Positions 1 through 6,065 of a stretch of DNA of 11,736 nucleotides are shown one piece after another. Made by a program: the position numbers and the translations under genes. Source of the DNA: an uncultured Candidatus Melainabacteria bacterium (lineage in GTDB: Bacteria > Cyanobacteriota > Vampirovibrionia > Gastranaerophilales > Gastranaerophilaceae); NCBI GenBank assembly GCA_937895785.1, contig CALBKW010000045.1, positions 1 through 11,736 of the forward strand, written 5' to 3'. The first letter of the stretch is position 1, and each line of letters starts with the position of its first letter. Under the pieces are notes generated by a model. The model saw only the letters and a program-made list of their open reading frames with translations. It was not told where the DNA came from and ran no database searches.

Positions 1-314
1 AATTCAGGGTGACAAAGGACTGAATATAAAATATAATGTCATTCTGAACTCGTTTCAGAATCGCATGGTTCTTCCTATGTGATTATGCAACCCTGAAATA
101 AATTCAGGGTGACAAAGGACTGAATATAAAATATAATGTCATTCTGAACTCGTTTTAGAATTGCAAAGTTCTTCCTATGTGATTATGCGACCCTGAAATA
201 AATTCAGGGTGACAAAGGACTGAATATAAAATATAATGTCATTCTGAACTCGTTTCAGAATCGCATGGTTCTTCCTATGCGATAATGTACCACTGAAATA
301 AATTCACGGTGACA
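1..314. repeat. Tandem array of 100-bp units carrying a 78-bp palindromic element
   Basis: Three consecutive units of exactly 100 bp (1-100, 101-200, 201-300) are followed by the first 14 bases of a fourth (301-314). The left window edge cuts the array, so its true copy number is unknown. Units differ by about five substitutions each by eye. Each unit combines a 22-bp AT-rich spacer with a 78-bp element (37-114, 137-214, 237-314) that starts TGTCATTCTGAA and ends TTCAGGGTGACA, which are imperfect terminal inverted repeats (10 of 12). Each end is also a hairpin by itself: TTCTGAA/TTCAGAA and CCCTGAA/TTCAGGG. The right arm of the copy next to dnaE is degraded (CACTGAA, TTCACGG). No gene is seen in 1-355. 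The structure resembles REP/MITE-like or Rickettsia-palindrome-type non-autonomous elements; no transposase is present. Confidence 0.93.
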
Positions 315-355
315 TCATGTTATAGATTTGGATTTCGCCCCCACACAAACATTAA

Positions 356-3300
356 TTACAGCTTTTCTTCAATCGATTTAATCTCAACATCAATATCTCG
401 ATTAATTACAGACTTAACCGAATGCGCTAAGTCATTTGATGAAGTAACCCAAAAAGTTGGAGATGAGGCAATTTTTGTTTCTACGCCGTCTTCTACCACC
501 TTGATTACAACAGGGTCACCACCTGAATGTTTTGCTAAACCGTCTTTTAGGGCAACAAGTTCTTCGTATGGGATTTCTTCTTTTAATGAAATCATAAATA
601 TATTTGCATTATCAACAGGTTTTACATCATCAATAATGATATTTGGCTCGTCAGAACCCTCTCTATAACTAACTTTACCAGTAATAATAATCCTCATTTC
701 AGGCTCCATAAAGCTATCAAATTGTCCTATTTTTTGGTGGAAACAAATAGCTTCAATTTTGCCTGTCAAATCTTCCATTGTAATTGTTTTCAAGAATTTT
801 GAAGGGTCTTTTTTATATGGAATTTTTCTTGCACCTGTAACAAGCCCACAAAGAGTGACAACCTTGTCAGGTGGCAATTCTTTCACTTCTGTAATCTTAT
901 GCGACATCAAGAATTGCATCTTATCCATAATCGAAGACAGCGGATGAGATGATACATAGAATCCTAAAAACTCTTTTTCAAACCCTTGAAGTTCTTTATT
1001 TGAGTATTCTTCTTCTGAACCTGCAAGGTGGAACTTTGTTCCCGCAAAATCTTCGTTATCTTCTAAACCTGCAAAAAGGCTTGTTTGTCCTAATTCTTTT
1101 GCCTTAGCCTCTTTGTTTGCAGTATTTACAATGTATTCAAGGTTTTCCATTAATTGTTTTCTTGATTTTTCGAGATTTGAGAACGCACCTGACTTAATTA
1201 AGCCTTCCAAAACCCTTTTGTTTGTAGCTTTTGGATCAATACGTTTGCAGAAATCATAAATTGATGCAAACTCACCGTTTTCTTCACGCTCTTTGATAAT
1301 CATTTCAACAACAACTTCACCTACTTGCTTGATTGAAGCTAAGCCAAAACGAATATCATCTCCGTCTGGCGCAAATTCTGCATAAGACTTGTTTATATCA
1401 GGTGGTAAAACTTGAATACCTTTTTTATTACATTCTTCAATGTATAATTGAGTTTTTTCTTGGTCATTTGAAACACTTGAAAGCAAGCAAGACATATACT
1501 CAACAGGATAATGACATTTCAAATATGCTGTTTGATATGCTACAAAGGCATAAGCTGCAGAGTGGCTTCGGTTGAAACAGTAAGATGCGAATTTTTCAAT
1601 ATCCTCAAACAAAGCGGTTGCATCTTTTGCAGCCATACCGTGACGAGCAGCACCTTCGATGAATTTACCTTTTTGCTTTTGCATTTCGTCGATTTTCTTT
1701 TTACCCATCATACGACGAACCATATCGGCTTGCCCCAGTGAGTAATCAGCTAGAACTTGGAATACCTGCATGATTTGTTCTTGGTATACGATAGTACCGT
1801 AAGTATCTTTCAATACTGGTTCTAAAGATGGGTGAGGGAATGTAATTGGCACACGTCCGTGTTTTCTATCTACGAACTTGTCAACCATGCCTGAATCCAA
1901 TGGACCAGGGCGGAATAGAGCAACTAAAGCGCCTAAATCTTCAAATACGTCTGGTCTTAGACGTTTTACAAGGTTTTTCATACCTGCAGATTCAAGCTGG
2001 AACACACCATCAGTATCTCCAGCCATAAGCATTTGATATGTAGGCTTGTCGTCTAATGGAATGTGGTTAATATCTACATCAATTCCTTGACGTTTTTTTA
2101 TTGCAGCCAAAGTTTTATAAATAGTTGTTAAGTTTCGTAAGCCCAAAAAGTCCATTTTTAAAAGGCTTAAAAACTCTGTTACTGCGTGTGGCGGATAACC
2201 TGTTTGAACAATACCATCCTTTGAAGGTCTTACTGGTAGAATTTGGTCTAACGGTTTTGGCGCAATGATTACACCCGCTGCGTGAGTACCTGTATTGTTT
2301 TTAATACCTTCAATACCGCGCGCTAAATCAATCCATTTTTTTACACCTACAGTTTTATTTTCAATTGGATCAATAACGATTTGCTCGTCGTTATCGTACA
2401 TTACACGAAGCTCCATACCTTCTTGTAATGCATCGTCAATGTGTGTTTTAGGTTCTGACGGAATCAAACTTGCAATTCTGTTACTATCTGCAAACGGAAT
2501 TTTCAAAATACGTGCAACACCTTTAACCGCAGCTTTTGCAGCATAAGTACCGAAGGTGATAATTTGACAAACTCTGTCGTCGCCGTATTTCTTAGTTACA
2601 TAATCAATAACCTCGCCACGACGTTCGATACAAAAGTCGATATCAATATCGGGCATTGTAAAACGTTCTGGGTTCAAGAATCTTTCAAACAAGAGTTTAT
2701 GTTCAATTGGGTCAAGGTCTGTAATTTCTAATGCGTATGCAACTACTGAACCTGCCGCAGAACCACGACCTGGACCTACTGGAATACCGTGCGTTTTTGC
2801 ATAGTGAATAAAGTCCCAAGTAATTAAGAAATAAGCCGTAAAGCCCATATCTTCAATTACCTTCATTTCGTAATCAACACGCTCTTTTAATTCTTTAGAA
2901 ATTCCGCCATAACGCTTTTTTAGACCTTCAATTACTAAATATTCAAAGTAACTTTCAGTTGTATGATTTGCAGGAACATCATACGCAGGAAGTTCGTCAA
3001 ACTTACTAATCTTAATGTTGCATTTTTCAGCAACCTTTACTGTGTTTTCAATGCATCGGTCGAATGTTTCTTGATCTAACCAACTGAAAGACTCTCTCAA
3101 TTGCTCTGGTGTTTTTACGTAAAATTCGTTACCTTCAAAGTGAAAACGGTTGGGATCGTCTTTATCAGAGTTTGTATTCATACACAATAAAGTATCGTGC
3201 ATGTCTGCATCTTCTTTTTTTAGGTAGTGCGAGTCGTTTGTGATAACCATTTCTATGCCAAGTTCTTTGGCGATTGCAATAAGTTCAGGGTTAGTACGCT

Positions 3301-3862
3301 TTTGGTCTTCTAACCCATGGTCTTGAAGCTCTATATAATAATCTTCACCGAATAAATCTTTATAACGTTTAGCAACTTCTCGCGCTTTTTCAGGTTCTTT
3401 ATGTAAAAGATTTTGTAAAACTTCACCACCCAAACAAGCTGAAAGACAGATTAAACCTTCATGATGCTCCTTCAAAAGTTCCCAATTGATACGCGGGTGC
3501 ATATAAAACCCGTCACACCAAGCAACAGAGGTTAAACGAATGATATTTTGATACCCAATATTGTTTTTAGCAATTAACACTAAGTGATAACAAGGGTTGT
3601 TCATTCTGTCGCGCTCTTTTATGTCACCACTGTGAACATAAAATTCGCAACCTAATAGCGGTTTAAGCTTTTGTTCTCCGCTATATTTCATAATAGCAGT
3701 TTCGTAAAGCTCCATATCACCGTACATTACACCGTGGTCGGTAATTGCAACTGCAGGAAAACCGTTTTCCACACTAAACTTGCACAAATCGTTAATACGA
3801 ATTGCGCCATCTAACAATGAATATTCGGTGTGTAAGTGTAAAGGTACGTAAGGAGTACTCAT
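356..3862 (-). CDS. dnaE: DNA polymerase III alpha subunit (DnaE type), complete, 1168 aa
   Basis: This is the catalytic subunit of the replicative DNA polymerase, of full family length. The N-terminal PHP domain (about 5-280) begins HLHTEYSLLDG. By motif alignment it keeps all nine metal-site residues known from proofreading-active PHP domains: H9, H11, D18, H43, E73, H93, C143, D210 and H212. The polymerase core has GPGRGSAAGS (363-372), PDIDIDF with D405 and D407, and KMDFLGLRNL with D571 as the third catalytic aspartate. A helix-hairpin-helix region lies near 850-900. QTSLF (926-930) fits the beta-clamp-binding motif, an OB fold spans about 998-1085, and a C-terminal domain follows. Unlike cyanobacterial dnaE, the gene is not split and carries no intein. 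The start is the only plausible one, but no Shine-Dalgarno sequence is visible upstream (AAATTATT precedes ATG). No T-run terminator is seen after the stop; the palindromic array begins 41 bp downstream. Confidence 0.98.
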   Translation of the reverse strand: MSTPYVPLHLHTEYSLLDGAIRINDLCKFSVENGFPAVAITDHGVMYGDMELYETAIMKYSGEQKLKPLLGCEFYVHSGDIKERDRMNNPCYHLVLIAKNNIGYQNIIRLTSVAWCDGFYMHPRINWELLKEHHEGLICLSACLGGEVLQNLLHKEPEKAREVAKRYKDLFGEDYYIELQDHGLEDQKRTNPELIAIAKELGIEMVITNDSHYLKKEDADMHDTLLCMNTNSDKDDPNRFHFEGNEFYVKTPEQLRESFSWLDQETFDRCIENTVKVAEKCNIKISKFDELPAYDVPANHTTESYFEYLVIEGLKKRYGGISKELKERVDYEMKVIEDMGFTAYFLITWDFIHYAKTHGIPVGPGRGSAAGSVVAYALEITDLDPIEHKLLFERFLNPERFTMPDIDIDFCIERRGEVIDYVTKKYGDDRVCQIITFGTYAAKAAVKGVARILKIPFADSNRIASLIPSEPKTHIDDALQEGMELRVMYDNDEQIVIDPIENKTVGVKKWIDLARGIEGIKNNTGTHAAGVIIAPKPLDQILPVRPSKDGIVQTGYPPHAVTEFLSLLKMDFLGLRNLTTIYKTLAAIKKRQGIDVDINHIPLDDKPTYQMLMAGDTDGVFQLESAGMKNLVKRLRPDVFEDLGALVALFRPGPLDSGMVDKFVDRKHGRVPITFPHPSLEPVLKDTYGTIVYQEQIMQVFQVLADYSLGQADMVRRMMGKKKIDEMQKQKGKFIEGAARHGMAAKDATALFEDIEKFASYCFNRSHSAAYAFVAYQTAYLKCHYPVEYMSCLLSSVSNDQEKTQLYIEECNKKGIQVLPPDINKSYAEFAPDGDDIRFGLASIKQVGEVVVEMIIKEREENGEFASIYDFCKRIDPKATNKRVLEGLIKSGAFSNLEKSRKQLMENLEYIVNTANKEAKAKELGQTSLFAGLEDNEDFAGTKFHLAGSEEEYSNKELQGFEKEFLGFYVSSHPLSSIMDKMQFLMSHKITEVKELPPDKVVTLCGLVTGARKIPYKKDPSKFLKTITMEDLTGKIEAICFHQKIGQFDSFMEPEMRIIITGKVSYREGSDEPNIIIDDVKPVDNANIFMISLKEEIPYEELVALKDGLAKHSGGDPVVIKVVEDGVETKIASSPTFWVTSSNDLAHSVKSVINRDIDVEIKSIEEKL

Positions 3863-3912
3863 AATAAATTTAGTTTAACATGGTGACTAAACATTTTCAG
3901 TCATTATTAAAA

Positions 3913-3918
3913 ATTATA
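3913..3918 (-). promoter_or_regulatory. dnaE: Possible -10 box for dnaE
   Basis: TATAAT lies on the minus strand about 50 bp upstream of the dnaE start codon. The best partner, TTGGGT at 3939-3944, sits at a 20-bp spacing, which is too long for a good sigma-70 promoter. This is a weak call based on the perfect -10 hexamer alone in an AT-rich background. Confidence 0.3.
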
Positions 3919-3961
3919 AAGCGAAATTTTAAAGACCTACCCAAAGCAAAACAAAACCCTT

Positions 3962-4091
3962 TGTCATCCTGAATTTATTTAACAAAGAGAACAAATAAAT
4001 GGCTTAAAAACCTAAAATAAAAGGTAATATCATTCTGGACTTGTTTCAGAATCTCATGTTCTTTAGACCCTGAACTAAATTCAGGGTGACA
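3962..4091. repeat. Composite palindromic element with 16-bp terminal inverted repeats
   Basis: The ends TGTCATCCTGAATTTA (3962-3977) and TAAATTCAGGGTGACA (4076-4091) are inverted repeats matching at 15 of 16 positions. The right part (4028-4091) is a 64-bp version of the element in the 1-314 array, shortened by about 14 bp in its central linker but keeping both hairpin arms. The left part retains only one terminus, so this looks like a nested or partly deleted pair of elements. It lies between the prepilin stop and the dnaE start and forms about half of that intergenic stretch. It has no T-run typical of an intrinsic terminator, though its hairpins could still affect mRNA ends. Confidence 0.8.
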
Positions 4092-4106
4092 TAATATTGA
4101 ATGTCC

Positions 4107-4120
4107 TGTCATTTCGAATC
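4107..4120. repeat. Fragment of a palindromic element abutting the prepilin stop codon
   Basis: TGTCATTTCGAATC matches the left terminus of the element family with small changes and ends directly next to the prepilin TAA (4121-4123). No matching right half follows, because the prepilin coding sequence begins there. It is probably a truncated copy. The match is short, so chance similarity is possible, but the position next to a larger copy makes relatedness likely. Confidence 0.5.
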
Positions 4121-5056
4121 TTACTTGCAAGACGTTACAGTTTCACTTAATACTTTTCCGTTAGGACATTTGCCAGAAGTATCAGCCTTTAGGTAATCCA
4201 TATTGCCATTGTTTACAATCCATTCAGTGCAGAATCCTGATTGAAAACAATTACTTAATGAATTTGATGTCGCTTTTGGGTCTGGTCTTAATTCAGTTGG
4301 GGATGAATTTAATACAATAGTAAAAGAAAAAATATCTTTACCAAGCATAGACGGTCCTTTATTAGGTCCATCTATATCAAACAAAAATAGATAATCACCT
4401 GTTCCGTAAACAGCAGACATTGCTAATGACATACCATCAGCAAGTATAACTTTGTATCCTAAATCTGCGGAATCACCTGCTATTTGTGAAAAAATCAGAA
4501 CATTATTACCTGTTTTGTCATAAAAATTCTTACCGATACAGCCTTTATTTTTATTCATACCGCAAGTTTTTGATATCTTCATAAATTCTGTTATACGTTC
4601 CCCCATACGATTAAACATATCTACGTCATTTGAAGCTAATTGTCGCCAATCATTAATTGGTCCATAAACCGCTTCTGCTCGTCCTATTGCATCACTAATA
4701 TTTGAATATGCCTTCATAACTTTTGCAACTTTTTCTTTATCTGCTGTTGAAGAGTTCAAGTTTGGAATAGTAAGCGCTGCAACCACACCAATAATACCCA
4801 TTACAATTAGGGTTTCAGCAAGTGTGAAAGCGAAGGCTTTTTTCAAACTTGTCATTCCGAACTTGTTTCGGAATCGCAATGTTTTTCCAATATAACCATG
4901 CGACCCTGAAACGAGTTCAGGGTGACAGAATGATTTTATTCTGCGCAATAAAAACATCAAATTAGACTTCATATCATCAAGTCTAAAAGTAGCGCTGCTA
5001 CTAGTGTTTACCCCCCAGCAAAGTTGAGAGGTTTTATTTTCAATGTTTCCAGCCAT
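4121..5056 (-). CDS. Type IV pilin-like/type II secretion pseudopilin protein with a repeat-extended leader
   Basis: The class III signal reads KKAFA^FTLAETLIVMGIIGVVAAL. Predicted prepilin-peptidase cleavage follows A76, giving F77 as mature residue 1 and E81 as the conserved E5, followed by a single N-terminal hydrophobic helix. The mature protein is about 235 residues with six cysteines (C165, C173, C270, C276, C297, C310) that could form three disulphides. It has a GPNKGPSMLGKDIFSF segment (230-245) of the kind seen in this lineage's secreted pseudopilin-like proteins. The start at 5056 is chosen because GGAG (5064-5067) lies 7 nt upstream. The internal ATGs at 4972 (M29) and 4855 (M68) lack well-spaced ribosome sites. 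The resulting 76-residue leader is unusually long, and residues 44-69 are encoded entirely by one 78-bp palindromic element. M68 would give a classical 9-residue leader, so the start remains open. The specific function is unknown; no other pilus genes are nearby. Confidence 0.85.
   Translation of the reverse strand: MAGNIENKTSQLCWGVNTSSSATFRLDDMKSNLMFLLRRIKSFCHPELVSGSHGYIGKTLRFRNKFGMTSLKKAFAFTLAETLIVMGIIGVVAALTIPNLNSSTADKEKVAKVMKAYSNISDAIGRAEAVYGPINDWRQLASNDVDMFNRMGERITEFMKISKTCGMNKNKGCIGKNFYDKTGNNVLIFSQIAGDSADLGYKVILADGMSLAMSAVYGTGDYLFLFDIDGPNKGPSMLGKDIFSFTIVLNSSPTELRPDPKATSNSLSNCFQSGFCTEWIVNNGNMDYLKADTSGKCPNGKVLSETVTSCK
4850..4927. repeat. 78-bp palindromic element inserted in frame in the prepilin leader
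   Basis: This copy has the same 78-bp length and architecture as the array copies: TGTCATTCCGAA at the left end, TTCAGGGTGACA at the right, and two internal hairpins. Read on the minus strand it begins exactly at codon 44 and ends exactly at codon 69 of the prepilin gene. It supplies 26 codons reading CHPELVSGSH at one end and FRNKFGMT at the other. The left-arm stem is TTCCGAA/TTCGGAA here, against TTCTGAA/TTCAGAA in array units 1 and 3: a compensated base-pair change that also removes an in-frame TGA stop. Confidence 0.92.
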
Positions 5057-5081
5057 ATTCTTTCTCCATATTTTGTATTTA

Positions 5082-5148
5082 AGTATAATTTATTTTTTAC
5101 GAAAAACACAAGAGATATCATCTCCTATTTTACATACTTATTATATCA
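5082..5148 (-). promoter_or_regulatory. Candidate promoters of the prepilin gene
   Basis: Two minus-strand candidates are visible. The proximal one has -10 TATACT (5082-5087) with a poor -35 TTGTGT 18 bp upstream, giving a leader of about 20 nt. The distal one is an extended -10, TGATATAAT (5140-5148), with no clear -35, giving a leader of roughly 75 nt. The proximal site fits the Shine-Dalgarno GGAG at 5064-5067 well. Assignment rests on hexamer matches only. Confidence 0.4.
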
Positions 5149-5177
5149 AATTTTATTCCACATTTTGTCCGTGCTGA

Positions 5178-5201
5178 AACGTACGTAATTTTACGTACGT
5201 T
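5178..5201. promoter_or_regulatory. Strong dyad, possible operator upstream of the prepilin gene
   Basis: AACGTACGTAA (5178-5188) and TTACGTACGTT (5191-5201) form a perfect 11-bp inverted repeat around a 2-base centre, and each arm holds the smaller palindrome TACGTA. It lies about 120 bp upstream of the prepilin start and 30 bp beyond the distal -10. No T-run follows on either strand, so it does not look like a terminator. A dimeric regulator site is the likeliest reading, but no regulator gene is adjacent. Confidence 0.45.
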
Positions 5202-5299
5202 ATTTTACTTACACTGTCACCTTAAACTCACTCAAACCAATAGTTTTGTCCTAAAAATTCTTTAAGTGACAGGCTGGGCAAGGATTTTAGATTTTTAAC

Positions 5300-5339
5300 A
5301 AAAAAAAGGTAAATGCTTATTTTTTTAGTACTTACCTTT
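5300..5339 (-). terminator. Intrinsic terminator after the PTPS-like gene
   Basis: On the minus strand AAAGGTAA (5332-5339) pairs with TTACCTTT (5305-5312) and runs into eight T residues (5300-5307), just after the stop codon of the 5353-5922 gene. The stem is modest and A/T-rich with a long loop. T residues also occur on the plus-strand side, but no plus-strand gene ends here. Confidence 0.6.
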
Positions 5340-5352
5340 AATTTTTTATATT

Positions 5353-5922
5353 CTATGGCTTTTTATACCCACATTTTGGACAAATTCCATTTTTCTCTAA
5401 TGCAATACCGCATAAAGGACACCTTTCAATTAAATTTTTACGTACTTGATATTCCTCTGTTGCAGTATTTACGCCACTTACGAATGTAATTTTTGAAATA
5501 TTTAACTTGTCTTTCAACAAATCGTAAACAATATCTATCATTCCCTCTGCTGTCATTGTTTCCTTGGTTACAACCAAACGACTCTCTGGATATGCAGTAG
5601 CCAACTCTGTTTTGAACGCTGGTCCTTTCATTTGATTTGTAGGCACACCGTTTTTTATACCTTGCTTTTCGTAAACTTCAAGCACGACAGGCAATAAAGG
5701 GTCATCTTCTCTTAAAATTAAGGCATGGTCAAAGTTTTGGAGAAGTTCCCAAGCTGTTTTTTTGATTTCATTACAAGGGAAAACCATATTAACGCCTTTA
5801 TTTATGGTATCTTCCACTTCAATAGTCAAAATACCACTATGCCCATGAAGATATTGAGCCTCTCCTTTAAATCCATAAAATCTATGTGCATACTGCAATT
5901 CTAATGTCGCTACTGATTTCAT
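5353..5922 (-). CDS. 6-pyruvoyl-tetrahydropterin synthase/QueD-family protein with C-terminal zinc ribbon
   Basis: The T-fold pterin enzyme signatures are in order: YAHRF (H13) and LHGHSG (H26, H28) supply the three zinc-binding histidines, FDHALIL (D65, H66) matches the catalytic Asp-His segment, and VTKETMTAEGM (E121, E126) matches the substrate-anchoring region. After about 165 residues a zinc ribbon follows, CPLC...CPKC (C168, C171, C181, C184). At 189 aa this is longer than the usual ~120-aa QueD, through an insertion around 75-110 and the ribbon. QueD and PTPS normally have a cysteine four residues before the first His of LHGH; here the segment is GEAQYLHGH, with Ala there and Glu21 beside it. 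That departs from queuosine-type QueD and recalls PTPS-III enzymes that use Glu and can replace FolB in folate synthesis (inference). AGGAG (5928-5932) lies 5 nt before the start. No folate or queuosine gene is adjacent. Confidence 0.8.
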   Translation of the reverse strand: MKSVATLELQYAHRFYGFKGEAQYLHGHSGILTIEVEDTINKGVNMVFPCNEIKKTAWELLQNFDHALILREDDPLLPVVLEVYEKQGIKNGVPTNQMKGPAFKTELATAYPESRLVVTKETMTAEGMIDIVYDLLKDKLNISKITFVSGVNTATEEYQVRKNLIERCPLCGIALEKNGICPKCGYKKP

Positions 5923-6002
5923 ATTCTCTCCTTTTTTATATGTTTTAAACTCCTACATGTTATTTACAATAAATTATTTTTTCATTATCTATCTGGGCAA
6001 AT

Positions 6003-6044
6003 TAAAAAAAATAGGGCGAGTTTCGTTAAAACGAAACTCGCCCT
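6003..6044 (-). terminator. Strong intrinsic terminator of the oad-pckA operon
   Basis: A perfect 14-bp stem (6013-6026 with 6031-6044, arm AGGGCGAGTTTCGT) closes a 4-nt loop and, on the minus strand, is followed by a T-run (6003-6010). It begins about 20 bp after the pckA stop and separates this operon from the PTPS-like gene. Confidence 0.92.
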
Positions 6045-6065
6045 AAATAATATCTGTTATACAAA

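Noticed and set aside
1..314. CRISPR array
   Set aside because: Units repeat over their whole 100-bp length, so there are no unique spacers. The repeats carry internal hairpins and no cas gene is near.
309..668. Plus-strand 119-aa reading frame overlapping the dnaE 3' end
   Set aside because: It lies antisense to the conserved dnaE C-terminal domain, has low-complexity composition and no ribosome site; a shadow of dnaE.
356..3862. Split dnaE or DnaE intein as in cyanobacteria
   Set aside because: The gene is one uninterrupted frame of normal length with all polymerase motifs in order; no intein splicing motifs were seen.
3863..4120. Small RNA or riboswitch ahead of dnaE
   Set aside because: The structured part is explained by the palindromic element family; the remaining sequence shows no recognisable conserved RNA motif.
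4850..4927. Frameshift or pseudogene in the prepilin caused by repeat insertion
   Set aside because: The insert is exactly 78 bp, introduces no stop and keeps the frame into the intact class III signal and mature domain.
5178..5201. Dyad as an intrinsic terminator
   Set aside because: No T-run follows either arm on either strand, and a better terminator for the upstream gene lies at 5300-5339.
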